A stretch of 64,000 bases of DNA. Source: Clostridium sp. C8-1-8 (GTDB lineage: Bacteria; Bacillota; Clostridia; Clostridiales; Clostridiaceae). Of this stretch, positions 27,149 to 35,750 are shown in pieces. Location: assembly GCF_009928445.1 (NCBI RefSeq), contig NZ_JAABNO010000018.1, forward strand, positions 1 through 64,000, in the 5' to 3' direction. Each line of letters starts with the position of its first letter. Position 1 is the first letter of the stretch. The notes under the pieces are model-generated. The model worked only from the letters and a program-made list of their open reading frames with translations. It had not been told where the DNA came from and ran no database searches. Both the position numbers and the translations under genes were made by a program.

Positions 27149-28111
27149 ATGGGGAATTTAGCTAATACAGCATTAATAATATCAATTTTAATAAGTTTTA
27201 TAGTGGCATCAATAATAGGTCCAATTATAATACCTCTTTTACATAGGCTTAAATTTGGACAAAATATAAGAGAAGATGGTCCTCGAAGTCATTTAAAAAA
27301 GGCTGGAACACCTACAATAGGTGGATTAATATTTATGTTAGCCACGCTTATAACAATGTTAGTTATGATACCAAGTTTTACTGATGAATCAATGGTTGTA
27401 CTTTATGCATTTTTAGCTTTTGGGTTTGTTGGTTTTCTAGATGATATATTAAAGATAATTCACAGAAACAACTTAGGACTTAGAGCTTGGCAAAAGATGG
27501 TTTTACTTCTTATAGTATCTGGAGCATTAGCTTACTATGCATATAACACTATAGGTACTTCAATAAATGTACCATTTTCGAGACATCAATGGGAGATGGG
27601 TTGGTTATTTATACCTTTTATAATAGTTTACTTCGCAGGAACAACCAATGCAGTAAACTTGACAGATGGATTGGATGGGTTGGCAACCTCTATAACAATA
27701 TTGGTTATGACTTTCTTATCCATACTAAGTTTAAATATGGGACATTATAGACTTTCAATATTCTGTGTTTCTTTAGCAGGAGCCTTGTTAGGATTCTTGA
27801 GATTTAATGCTTTTCCAGCCAAGGTGTTTATGGGGGACACTGGTTCCTTAGCCTTAGGAGGGGCTGTGGCTGCAGTAGCAATGATGCTTAAAATGGAGCT
27901 GATTATAGTGATAGTTGGTGGAATATATGTATTAGAAACGCTATCGGTTATAATTCAGGTTGGTTCTTTTAAGCTAACTGGTAAAAGAGTATTCAAGATG
28001 GCACCGATCCACCATCACTTTGAACAGTTAGGTTGGAGCGAAACTAAGATTGTTTCAGTCTTTGCTATTTGTACAGTTGTACTTTGCCTTGTTGCCTTTT
28101 TGTCTTTGTAG
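27149..28111 (+). CDS. mraY: Phospho-N-acetylmuramoyl-pentapeptide transferase MraY
   Basis: This 320-residue enzyme has about ten membrane helices. It moves phospho-MurNAc-pentapeptide to undecaprenyl phosphate, giving lipid I. Catalytic Asp motifs are [15 protein letters not shown] and FMGDTGS, and the C-terminal APIHHHFE signature is present. A strong AAGGAGG lies about 30 nt upstream of this ATG with no usable in-frame codon at ideal distance, so the start is slightly uncertain. Lipid I would next need MurG, which is not encoded nearby. Confidence 0.96.
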   Translation: MGNLANTALIISILISFIVASIIGPIIIPLLHRLKFGQNIREDGPRSHLKKAGTPTIGGLIFMLATLITMLVMIPSFTDESMVVLYAFLAFGFVGFLDDILKIIHRNNLGLRAWQKMVLLLIVSGALAYYAYNTIGTSINVPFSRHQWEMGWLFIPFIIVYFAGTTNAVNLTDGLDGLATSITILVMTFLSILSLNMGHYRLSIFCVSLAGALLGFLRFNAFPAKVFMGDTGSLALGGAVAAVAMMLKMELIIVIVGGIYVLETLSVIIQVGSFKLTGKRVFKMAPIHHHFEQLGWSETKIVSVFAICTVVLCLVAFLSL

Positions 28112-28131
28112 TAATTATAGGAGGAATTTGA

Positions 28132-29250
28132 ATGAAAAAAAAGAAGCCTAAAATGGGACAAATCGATTATGTTACCTTTTATACGATTTTTTTCCTATTG
28201 GCTATTGGTGTAGTAATGGTTTATAGCGCTAGTTCATACTATGCGATGTATAAGAATAATGATAGTATGTTTTTCTTAAAGAAACAGCTACAGTGGTCAG
28301 TGCTGGGAATAGCAGTTATGTTGTTTATGATGTCGGTAGATTATCATAAGATGAAAAAATATACTAGAATAATGATGATAATATCATTACCGCTTTTAGT
28401 AGCTGTTTTATTTTCTAAAGACGTTAATGGTGCTAAGAGATGGATACAGCTTGGGCCATTAGGACAGTTTCAGCCTTCTGAGTTAGTAAAATATGTTGTA
28501 GTACTGTTTATGGCTACTAGCATGGAAAAAAAAGGTGAGAAGATGAAGTCCTTTAAAGAAGGGGTTTTACCTTACCTTATTGTATCTGGTTTTTATGCTG
28601 GAATGATACTTTTAGAAAAGAACTTAAGTATAGCCTCAGTAATAATGATAGTTACCCTTATAGTAATGTTCGTTGCAGGTGCTAAGTCTACTACTCTTGG
28701 TTTTGGTGTAGTACCAGCAATGTTTGCAGCTGCTACCTTTTTCATATTTAGTGAAGATTATAGAAGAAGAAGATTATTAAACTTCCTAAACCCGTGGCAA
28801 GATCCAGCTGGTGATGGATATCAGCTAATTCAGTCTTTTTATGCTTTAGGAGCTGGAGGAGTTACTGGACTTGGTATAGGGCAGTCAAGACAAAAGACAC
28901 TTTATATGCCAGAGCCACATAATGACTTTATATTTGCTATAATAGGTGAAGAACTAGGTCTTATAGGCTGTGCTCTGATAATAATATTATTTATAATCTT
29001 CGTTTTCAGAGGTATTAGAATAGCTATGGGAGCAAAGGATGCCTTTGGAACATTACTTGCTACAGGAATTACTTCTATTGTTGCAGTTCAGGCTATAATC
29101 AATATAGCAGTTGTAACTGGATCAATGCCAGTTACTGGAGTACCGCTACCATTTATTAGTTATGGAGGGAGTTCTCTGGTCATAAATATGGCCGCCATGG
29201 GTGTGCTGTTAAATATATCGAGGCAGGTTGAGAGAAAGAGAGCTATATAG
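28132..29250 (+). CDS. spoVE: SpoVE/FtsW SEDS-family peptidoglycan polymerase
   Basis: This 372-residue SEDS protein has about ten membrane helices. SEDS proteins polymerise lipid II glycan strands with a class B PBP partner, here presumably the spoVD product. Diagnostic segments are MVYSASS, GAKRWIQLGPLGQFQPSE, the NDFIFAIIGEELG loop and VPLPFISYGGSS near the C-terminus. SpoVE (cortex) and FtsW (septum) cannot be separated by sequence. It directly follows mraY, without the murD gene found there in Bacillus, and a strong terminator ends the unit. Confidence 0.93.
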   Translation: MKKKKPKMGQIDYVTFYTIFFLLAIGVVMVYSASSYYAMYKNNDSMFFLKKQLQWSVLGIAVMLFMMSVDYHKMKKYTRIMMIISLPLLVAVLFSKDVNGAKRWIQLGPLGQFQPSELVKYVVVLFMATSMEKKGEKMKSFKEGVLPYLIVSGFYAGMILLEKNLSIASVIMIVTLIVMFVAGAKSTTLGFGVVPAMFAAATFFIFSEDYRRRRLLNFLNPWQDPAGDGYQLIQSFYALGAGGVTGLGIGQSRQKTLYMPEPHNDFIFAIIGEELGLIGCALIIILFIIFVFRGIRIAMGAKDAFGTLLATGITSIVAVQAIINIAVVTGSMPVTGVPLPFISYGGSSLVINMAAMGVLLNISRQVERKRAI

Positions 29251-29275
29251 AATATTTAACATTAATATTTAATAA

Positions 29276-29310
29276 AAGAATCACTAAGGCTTAGGCTTAG
29301 TGGTTCTTTT
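29276..29310 (+). terminator. Rho-independent terminator of spoVE
   Basis: AAGAATCACTAAG pairs with CTTAGTGGTTCTT around GCTTAGG, then a T-run. Family A copy 5 starts at the next base. Confidence 0.87.
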
Positions 29311-29489
29311 ACTGTCTAGCAGGATATAAAATTTTTCAATATCTAAATCTAGCAATATGAAAGATTTAGAGGAGATGTTTATGGTAAATAGAAAAAATAA
29401 TATTAGCCTGTCAGATTTTTATAATATACCTTAGTAAAGGTAGATGTGCAAAAGAGCTCCCTGAAGAAGGTCGTTTCAGCGACTTTTTT
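29311..29489 (+). repeat. Family A terminator-associated repeat, copy 5
   Basis: It starts ACTGTCTAGCAGGATATAAA directly after the spoVE T-tract. It contains TCTAGCAATATGAAAGATTT, a TGTTTATGGTAAATA stem, the core CTGTC/GGTAG (paired with two G-U wobbles) and the terminal hairpin CTGAAGAAGGTCGTTTCAG with TTTTTTA. Beyond it, an imperfect inverted repeat (29578-29625) is the only other structure before ftsQ. Confidence 0.82.
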
Positions 29490-29801
29490 ATTTTTTAGCA
29501 GCCTAAAAAATATTGTAGTCTAGAGAAAAGTAAATATTAACTATAGCTTATGAAGTACGATAATATAATTAGGTTCTATTAAAGTAATGTGTTAAAATTA
29601 ATTGATTTCAACATAACACTTTAATATAAATAATAGTATTAATGTACTTAGGAATTATCCGATAGACCTGAAATTATGTAAGTAATAAGCTAAATGTTTT
29701 AATAAATTTGTAATGAAAAATTGAGGATATAGTGTTATTATATTATATGGTAATATAATAATATTTTTAGTAATTATATCAAATGTTTAAGAAGGTAATA
29801 T

Positions 29802-30551
29802 ATGAATAATGAGATAAATGAATATATAAAAAAGCATAAAAGAAAAAAGGTTAGGAAAAAGTTGATTTTGTTCTTTGCGTTCTTTTTTTCTATAACTATT
29901 CTTATATTATTGAAGGCTCCTTTTTTTAATATACAGGATATAAAGGTAGAAAATAATAAGATTATAAACAGTAAAGAAATTGTAGACAGGTCAGAGCTAT
30001 ATGGTAAAAATATTTTTTACATAAATCAGAAGGATGTTAGATCTAAGATTCAAGTTAATCCTTATATAGATGGCGTTCAGTTAAAAAGAGTATTTCCCAA
30101 TGGAATAATAATAGACGTCACTGAAAGAAAAACTGTATACTTCTTTAAAAATTCAGATGGAATTTATGTATTAAACTCAGAACTTAAAATACTTGAAAAA
30201 AGAGACAAAATAGATGGGATGAGTTTGACAGAGTTAACTGGGATAACACCAACAGCTACAGAAGTTGGTTCATATCTATCAAATGATGAGAAGATTAAGA
30301 GGATAGCAATTAATATAGGCAAATATCTAGAAACAAACAGAAGTGATGTGAAGTTTAATTCTTTACAGATAAAGGATCCTACTTCACTTACTATGATGGT
30401 AGGAGAGGTAAGAATCTCTTTAGGTACTGATGAAAAATTAGAGGATAAATTTAATAATTGCATAAGAATCTTAAAAGATAATAATATAGGACTTAAAAAA
30501 GGATATATAGATGTTAGTTTTAACGGAGAACCGGTTATAAAACAGGAATAG
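29802..30551 (+). CDS. ftsQ: FtsQ/DivIB-type cell division protein
   Basis: This 249-residue bitopic protein has a basic cytosolic tail (KKHKRKKVRKK), one membrane helix (about 21-42) and a POTRA domain starting FNIQDIKVENNKIINSKEI. A beta domain follows. It should join FtsL and a DivIC-type partner at the septum. Position after spoVE and before the DUF881-Sbp genes is the usual clostridial order. The ATG follows AGAAGG. It lacks the sequence identity for a stronger call, but topology and synteny agree. Confidence 0.87.
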   Translation: MNNEINEYIKKHKRKKVRKKLILFFAFFFSITILILLKAPFFNIQDIKVENNKIINSKEIVDRSELYGKNIFYINQKDVRSKIQVNPYIDGVQLKRVFPNGIIIDVTERKTVYFFKNSDGIYVLNSELKILEKRDKIDGMSLTELTGITPTATEVGSYLSNDEKIKRIAINIGKYLETNRSDVKFNSLQIKDPTSLTMMVGEVRISLGTDEKLEDKFNNCIRILKDNNIGLKKGYIDVSFNGEPVIKQE

Positions 30552-30562
30552 GAGGCAAAGCA

Positions 30563-31276
30563 ATGAAAAAGATGACTTCTCAGATAGTTGTTGCTATCGT
30601 ATGCGCTCTATTAGGATTTTTGTTGGCTTATCAATTTAAGCTTATAAACAATAAAGAGAGTGCGATAAAAGATAATGTAGATAAAACAGATGTTGTAGCT
30701 GAACTAGATGCTCTAAAGAAAGAAAAAGAAGAACTTTTAAAGCAGAATAATTCTTTGTCAGATGATTTAAAGAAAATAGAGGAATCTGCTGCAAAAAAAG
30801 GTGATGTTAATACTGAGATAAAGCAACAACTTGATAAAACCAGAATGATACTTGGAACTGTAGATGTAAAGGGACCAGGTGTAATTTTATATCTTACTCC
30901 TAAGTCTTCTTTCCTTACTACCAATGGTGCTGATTATATATCCGAAAATGAACTCATTCATATAGTAAATATATTAAACTTTTCAGGAGCAGAGGCGATT
31001 TCTATAAATGATAAGAGGGTTACTACTCAGACAGGTATAAAAAATGCTAGTAACTACATATGGATAGGTGCAAATGAAAGAATATCACCTAATGATAAGA
31101 TTGTAATAAAGGCAATAGGTGTAAAGAGTACCCTTGAAGCTGGATTAACCTTTCAAGGAGCTTTAGATTATGGAGTTTTATTCAATTACGAAAGAAAAAT
31201 AGAAAAAAGTAATGAGATAACAATCCCTAAATCTTCTCAGGTAATTCATAACGATAATATTAAAGCTGTACAGTAG
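30563..31276 (+). CDS. DUF881 family protein (YlxW-like)
   Basis: This 237-residue protein has an N-terminal membrane helix (about 5-23), a coiled coil (about 35-95) and a C-terminal DUF881 domain. The domain shows VKGPGVILYLTP, GAEAISINDKRV and AIGVKSTLEAGL. DUF881 proteins flank the small basic protein gene next to ftsQ/ftsZ in many Firmicutes. Their role in division is suspected but not biochemically settled. It lies 11 nt after ftsQ with GGAGG. Confidence 0.88.
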   Translation: MKKMTSQIVVAIVCALLGFLLAYQFKLINNKESAIKDNVDKTDVVAELDALKKEKEELLKQNNSLSDDLKKIEESAAKKGDVNTEIKQQLDKTRMILGTVDVKGPGVILYLTPKSSFLTTNGADYISENELIHIVNILNFSGAEAISINDKRVTTQTGIKNASNYIWIGANERISPNDKIVIKAIGVKSTLEAGLTFQGALDYGVLFNYERKIEKSNEITIPKSSQVIHNDNIKAVQ

Positions 31277-31289
31277 GAGTTGATTATTA

Positions 31290-31628
31290 ATGATTGCATT
31301 TATAGGACTTTTAATTGGAATTATAGTAGGAATAGTATGGAAGGTTGATATACCTGAAAAGTTTTCACCTTACATGTCTGTTGCAATACTAGCTTGCTTA
31401 GATTCAGTCTTTGGAGCTATTAGAGCAAGTTTGTCAAAAAACTTTCAAGCAGATATATTCATATCTGGATTTTTTGGAAATGCTGCCCTTGCAGTTGCCC
31501 TTGCTTATTTAGGAGATAAACTTGGAATTCCTATATATATTGCAGCGGTAATAGTTTTTGGTGGAAGAATATTCGATAATTTTGCTATTGTGAGAAGGCT
31601 TTTAATAGAGAAAGCAAGATCCCGATAA
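31290..31628 (+). CDS. sbp: Small basic protein family (Sbp, DUF1290)
   Basis: This 112-residue membrane protein of the Sbp/DUF1290 family has about three hydrophobic helices: FIGLLIGIIVGIVW, MSVAILACLDSVFGAIRA and NAALAVALAYLGDKLG. The C-terminus is basic. The family sits between two DUF881 genes upstream of ftsZ in Firmicutes. No biochemical function is established. Confidence 0.88.
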   Translation: MIAFIGLLIGIIVGIVWKVDIPEKFSPYMSVAILACLDSVFGAIRASLSKNFQADIFISGFFGNAALAVALAYLGDKLGIPIYIAAVIVFGGRIFDNFAIVRRLLIEKARSR

Positions 31629-31640
31629 AGGGGGGAATTT

Positions 31641-32378
31641 ATGAAAAATAATGAAGCATCAATTTTTGTTTTTATAGCTTCTATTATAATAGGAATTCTT
31701 ATAGCTCTTAATATTAACTTAAAGGGAACATCAAGAAGTTTTCAAATGAGCGCTAAGCAGTACCAAGATGCTTATAACCAAAAAAATAAATTATATGCCG
31801 AGGTTTCAAACCTTAAAGATTCCAATTCAAAGATGTCCGAAAAAATAAATAAATATAAATATGATGATACTAAAAATCAAAAATTAACTCAGGATATTGA
31901 CAATGAATTTAATGATAATAATATGGAAATAGGATTTAGTGCTGTAAAAGGCAATGGAGTGAAATTAGTTATTAACGATGGCACTATAGATGATCCTAAA
32001 GGCTATGAACAGGAAAATACTCAACTTATTTTATTAAAGACACTTCATGATGATGATATGATAAAAGTTGTCAATGAGCTTAGAGTAGCCGGTGCTGAAG
32101 CTATATCCATAAACGGCCAAAGAGTTCTTCCTAATACAGAGATATTATGTAGTTGGGCTTTTTTGAGAATTAACGGTCATCAAATACCAGCTCCATTCGA
32201 AGTAACTGCTATAGGGGATCCGGAAACTCTTGATAGCACTCTTCAAAGAGACGATGGTTTTATAAGATCACTTATCAACAGAGGTATTCAAGTTGATATT
32301 ACAAAAGAAAATAATCTGAAAATTGATCCATATATAGGAGATATAAGTTATAATAATCTTACACCTAAAACAAAATAG
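31641..32378 (+). CDS. DUF881 family protein (YlxX-like)
   Basis: This second DUF881 protein (245 residues) has an N-terminal membrane helix (about 8-26) and a short coiled coil. The conserved core shows VKGNGVKLVINDG, VNELRVAGAEAISING and AIGDPETLDSTL. It is a paralogue of the DUF881 protein encoded at 30563. It lies 12 nt after the Sbp gene behind AAGGGGGG. Its stop codon falls in the right arm of a hairpin. ftsZ does not follow, unlike in some clostridia. Confidence 0.88.
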   Translation: MKNNEASIFVFIASIIIGILIALNINLKGTSRSFQMSAKQYQDAYNQKNKLYAEVSNLKDSNSKMSEKINKYKYDDTKNQKLTQDIDNEFNDNNMEIGFSAVKGNGVKLVINDGTIDDPKGYEQENTQLILLKTLHDDDMIKVVNELRVAGAEAISINGQRVLPNTEILCSWAFLRINGHQIPAPFEVTAIGDPETLDSTLQRDDGFIRSLINRGIQVDITKENNLKIDPYIGDISYNNLTPKTK

Positions 32379-32388
32379 GTGTAAGATT
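32355..32388 (+). terminator. Hairpin overlapping the end of the second DUF881 gene
   Basis: AATCTTACACCTA pairs perfectly with TAGGTGTAAGATT, and the TAG stop is in the right arm. The tail (TAAATATTTTG) is a weak T-tract, so termination may be partial. Confidence 0.6.
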
Positions 32389-32458
32389 TAAATATTTTGA
32401 AGGATTTTTCATATTTATGAAGAATATAATATTTTAAAGAAGTGGAGGCATGATTATT

Positions 32459-33112
32459 TTGAATATCAAATACAATATAGAGCAGATAAAAGAATCAATG
32501 CCAGAGGATGTAACCTTAGTTGCCGTTTCTAAGACTAAACCTATTGAACTTTTGGAGGAAGCTTATTCAGCAGGCATTAGGGATTTTGCTGAAAATAAAG
32601 TTCAAGAGTTAATGGAAAAGTTTGAGCTTTTTCATAAGGATGTTAGGTGGCACTTTATAGGTCATTTACAGACTAATAAGGTTAAGTATATATTGGATAA
32701 GGCTTTTATGATACATTCTTTAGACAGCATAAAACTTCTTAAAGAGCTTGAAAAACAATGTGATAAGCAACAATTACAAGTAAATACACTTATACAAATT
32801 AATATCGGTAAAGAGGAAAGCAAATACGGTTTTTATGAGGAAGACCTTGATGAAGTTTTTATTGAGGTAGAAAAATGTAATTGTGTTAAAATTAAAGGAA
32901 TAATGGTTATAATTCCTAAAGGTGATGAAGAAAGTAACCGATATTATTTTAAGAGAACAAAAAATATTTATGAAAAAATCAAGGAACAGAAATACCAAAA
33001 TGTAACTATGGAAATACTATCTATGGGCATGACTCATGACTATAAAACTGCACTAGAAGAAGGTGCTAATTTAGTAAGGATAGGTGAGGGTATTTTTGGT
33101 AAGAGAATATAA
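32459..33112 (+). CDS. yggS: YggS-family PLP homeostasis protein
   Basis: This 217-residue PLP-binding protein has a single TIM-barrel domain with no second domain. The cofactor lysine is in LVAVSKTKPIE. Other signatures are FAENKVQEL, WHFIGHLQTNKVKY and LSMGMTHDYKTALEEGANLVRIGEGIFG. The family buffers free PLP and affects amino acid balance. The TTG at 32459, 10 nt after GGAGG, is preferred over an ATG at 32450 that is only 1 nt from it. It precedes sepF, as in Bacillus. Confidence 0.93.
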   Translation: MNIKYNIEQIKESMPEDVTLVAVSKTKPIELLEEAYSAGIRDFAENKVQELMEKFELFHKDVRWHFIGHLQTNKVKYILDKAFMIHSLDSIKLLKELEKQCDKQQLQVNTLIQINIGKEESKYGFYEEDLDEVFIEVEKCNCVKIKGIMVIIPKGDEESNRYYFKRTKNIYEKIKEQKYQNVTMEILSMGMTHDYKTALEEGANLVRIGEGIFGKRI

Positions 33113-33127
33113 ATAGGAGGATTAACT

Positions 33128-33577
33128 ATGGCTGCAAAGATGTTTAGCAAGATGAAAGAGATTTTAGGCTTTGAGGAATATGATGAAGAGTACGATGAAT
33201 TTGATGAAGCAGAGGAAATGGCAGTAGATGAGAATATTGAACCTGTATTAGCAGGAAAGAAGAATAATAAGGTTGTGAACATTCATACCGCAGCTTCTGC
33301 GAAAGTGATGATAACTAAGCCAACAGCTTATGAGGATGCAACTGAAATATGTGATGCACTTAAGAGCAGAAAAATCGTAGTTGTAAATACTAGCAGTTTA
33401 GAAAACAGAATTGCTCAAAGACTTTTAGATTTCATAAGTGGTGCGTGTTTTGCTCTAGCTGGAGAACTTCAAGAAGTTGAAAGAGGAGTATACATACTAT
33501 CACCATCTAATGTTGAGGTTACTAATGAACTTAAGAGTGAACTTTCAACTAAAGGACTTTTCAATTGGTCTAAGTAG
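33128..33577 (+). CDS. sepF: Cell division protein SepF
   Basis: This 149-residue protein starts with a membrane-targeting amphipathic helix (MAAKMFSKMKEILGF). An acidic linker follows, then the SepF core with IVVVNTSSLENRIAQRLLDFISGACFA-type segments. SepF anchors and bundles FtsZ at the division site. It lies 15 nt after yggS. A degenerate family B element starts at its stop codon, before yggT. Confidence 0.95.
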   Translation: MAAKMFSKMKEILGFEEYDEEYDEFDEAEEMAVDENIEPVLAGKKNNKVVNIHTAASAKVMITKPTAYEDATEICDALKSRKIVVVNTSSLENRIAQRLLDFISGACFALAGELQEVERGVYILSPSNVEVTNELKSELSTKGLFNWSK

Positions 33578-33672
33578 AGATATATCATTTTGTAAGTTTA
33601 TTAAGTTGTAAGATTTAAGATGTTACAAAGACATCCTAAAACTAAAATTTAGTTATAGAGTGGTATATTTAA
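33577..33672. repeat. Family B inverted-repeat element, degenerate copy 5
   Basis: AGATATATCATTTTG (33578-33592) matches the family left end with transitions only, and GAGTGGTATATTT (33658-33670) matches the right end. It fills the sepF-yggT gap, ending just before the yggT SD. It is clearly weaker than copies 3, 4 and 6. Confidence 0.5.
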
Positions 33673-33690
33673 AGATCGGAGGAGATTTTT

Positions 33691-33951
33691 ATACCTTTTA
33701 TAAGAGAATTTATAAGTATATTATTTAATTTTATTGAGTTTATGATTTTAATTGATGCATTTTCATCCGTTCTCTTTATGGGGAAGGAAAATAAAGTAAC
33801 TTATTATATAAAGCTAATTACAGCACCTATACTATCGCCTTTTCAAAAATTACAAAATAAGATTACACCAAATTCACCTTTAGACTTTTCACCAATGATA
33901 GCTATAATAGTTTTATCCTTAGTGCAAAATATTCTTTTAAGTTTTATTTAA
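33691..33951 (+). CDS. YggT family membrane protein, with apparent non-canonical start
   Basis: This two-helix membrane protein of the YggT/YlmG family is encoded at its usual place between sepF and ylmH. The typical length is 85-100 residues. The only ATG in frame (33742) has no SD and would give 69 residues lacking the first helix start. The open frame extends upstream through REFISILFNFIEFMILIDAF to a strong CGGAGGAG. Eight bases after GGAGG the in-frame codon is ATA (33691), giving 86 residues, and ATT occurs at 33685. The listed start is therefore inferred. The second helix (PMIAIIVLSLVQNILLSF) ends the protein. Confidence 0.75.
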   Translation: MPFIREFISILFNFIEFMILIDAFSSVLFMGKENKVTYYIKLITAPILSPFQKLQNKITPNSPLDFSPMIAIIVLSLVQNILLSFI

Positions 33952-33952
33952 C

Positions 33953-34717
33953 ATGAACAAGAAAGAATTTATTTCTATATTAGGTGTAGATGACATAGGC
34001 GAGTATAGTAATTTATATAATAAAATATCACTATCCTTAGAAAGAGAAATACCTATAGTCACAAATGAGTTTTACTCTCCTGTAGTATGGACTAAATTGC
34101 TTGAATATTTACAGGGAATAGGCATAAATTCTGTTGCCGAAGGTGGATTTACAGATAGCGAAAGAAGGGTCTTGGCTATAAATTGTTATAGTGTAGACTG
34201 GCCTTTTGAAATAATACAATTAGGCTATAATGGTAAGTTTGGAACTTTGGCACACAGAGATTTTTTAGGCGCAATTTTATCCCTTGGAATAAAGCGTGAA
34301 AAAATTGGTGATTTAAGAGTAAAAGACTTTAGTTGCTTTGTTGCTATACACAGCGATATAAAGGATTATATAACTTCTAATGTGACAAAAATAGGTAGGC
34401 ATAGTGTTTCAGTTAAAACCGTTGCAAATCCAGAAGATATTCCAGCAGTTGATTTTGAAGAAATTATTATACAAGTCGCTTCTATGAGGTTGGATACCAT
34501 AGTTGCGTCGATAAGTAGGAAAAGTAGAAATGATGCTATGGATCTAATTTCTAATGGGAGTGTGCTTTTGAACTATAAAGAAAATCGTAATAAGAGTACG
34601 GAAGTGAAATTAAATAGTACAATTACAATAAGAGGGACAGGAAAGTTTATCATAGTTGATACAGTGGGAAAGACAAAGAGCGATAATTTAAAACTAATGG
34701 TAAAAAAATATAAATAG
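33953..34717 (+). CDS. ylmH: YlmH-type RNA-binding S4 domain protein
   Basis: This 254-residue protein has an N-terminal YlmH/GRP7-like region with FYSPVVW and GGFTDSERRVLAI. The C-terminal S4 RNA-binding domain (about 175-245) has RLDTIVASISRKSRNDAMDLI. Studies in Bacillus link YlmH to ribosome-associated quality control, the same pathway as the RqcH homologue encoded at 39215-40930. It starts 1 nt after the yggT stop, so the two are coupled. Confidence 0.92.
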   Translation: MNKKEFISILGVDDIGEYSNLYNKISLSLEREIPIVTNEFYSPVVWTKLLEYLQGIGINSVAEGGFTDSERRVLAINCYSVDWPFEIIQLGYNGKFGTLAHRDFLGAILSLGIKREKIGDLRVKDFSCFVAIHSDIKDYITSNVTKIGRHSVSVKTVANPEDIPAVDFEEIIIQVASMRLDTIVASISRKSRNDAMDLISNGSVLLNYKENRNKSTEVKLNSTITIRGTGKFIIVDTVGKTKSDNLKLMVKKYK

Positions 34718-34731
34718 CTGAGGTGATTAAT

Positions 34732-35334
34732 ATGAAGTTAACTCCCATGGAAATAACAAATAAGGAATTCAAGAGAGGCTTAAGAGGATACAATTCAGAA
34801 GAAGTAGATGAGTTTTTAGAGCAAGTAGTTGAAGAGTATGAGAATTTATATAAAGAAAATGGACTGCTTAAAGAAAAGTTAGCTGCTGTAGGTGAAAAGG
34901 TTGAGCATTATGCAAAGATAGAAAATACTATACAAAATACTTTGCTTTTAGCACAGAATACCGCTGAACAGGCTAAGTTAAATGCACAGAAGGAAGCTGA
35001 ACTTATCGTTAGTAATGCTAATGAGACAGCGCAAAGGATATTGGATAAGGCTCATAATGATGTAATACAGATAAATGATGAATTTGACAGAGTTAAGCAA
35101 GAATTTGTAAAGTTCCGTGCTAAATTCAGAAACTTTATGAAAACTCAATTAGAAACTTTTGACGATTTGGAGAAAGATCTTGTAAAGAACTATAACATAT
35201 CACACCCTATTAACGATATAGTAGAAAAAGATATACATATTGTTCCGGAAGATAATACCATTAATACTTATAAAGAAGAAGAAGTTGAAAGCAATAACAT
35301 GGATGAAATAAAGAGCTTTTTTGCCAATAAGTAA
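34732..35334 (+). CDS. divIVA: DivIVA domain protein
   Basis: This 200-residue coiled-coil protein begins MKLTPMEITNKEFKRGLRGY, the DivIVA lipid-binding N-terminus. DEFLEQVVEEYENLY and long helices to about residue 150 follow. DivIVA recognises curved membrane at poles and septa and recruits partners. The ATG at 34732 behind GAGGTG is preferred over a GTG nine bases upstream that overlaps the SD. No clear terminator follows, but family B and A sequences fill the next gap. Confidence 0.94.
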   Translation: MKLTPMEITNKEFKRGLRGYNSEEVDEFLEQVVEEYENLYKENGLLKEKLAAVGEKVEHYAKIENTIQNTLLLAQNTAEQAKLNAQKEAELIVSNANETAQRILDKAHNDVIQINDEFDRVKQEFVKFRAKFRNFMKTQLETFDDLEKDLVKNYNISHPINDIVEKDIHIVPEDNTINTYKEEEVESNNMDEIKSFFANK

Positions 35335-35400
35335 ACTATAAAGGTTAGACTATTAAACCACTTCATAGTTATATAATATTTTTGATTTTCATTGATTTAT

Positions 35401-35500
35401 ATAGATGTACCACTTCGTTTTTTAGAATATATTTTTCCAACATTTTGTTAGAAGCCATAGGAGCTTTGAAAATATATTCAGTATTAAAGTGGCATATCTT
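35401..35500. repeat. Family B inverted-repeat element, copy 6
   Basis: Terminal repeats ATAGATGTACCACTTCG and TTAAAGTGGCATATCTT enclose inner arms GAATATATTTTTC and GAAAATATATTC. A separate half-end, AAACCACTTCATAG, lies just upstream near 35355-35368. Confidence 0.82.
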
Positions 35501-35554
35501 CAATGATTAGAATTAATATATTATATACAGGAAGTGGTTTGTTTTTATTCATTA

Positions 35555-35665
35555 GGAAGTTATAGTCTATATAAAGCTATGGATAAGTATTCAAGGATGG
35601 TTTAGAGCTGTATATTCTTGGAGAAATAAAAAATATGTGGTCTGCCAGAATTTCTTTACACTATT
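35555..35665 (+). repeat. Family A repeat, 3'-truncated copy 6
   Basis: TATTCAAGGATGGTTTAGAG, then AAAAAATATGT and CTGCCAGAATTTCTTTACA match the family A middle and core in order and spacing. The second half of the core and the terminal hairpin are missing. The 5' limit is approximate. The remaining sequence to the next gene shows nothing clear. Confidence 0.6.
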
Positions 35666-35750
35666 GGTTTATTATATTCAATGTAATAAAAATATTTTCT
35701 TTTGAAAGAATAATAATATATTTCAAAATTCTTTTGAAAGGAATGATATT

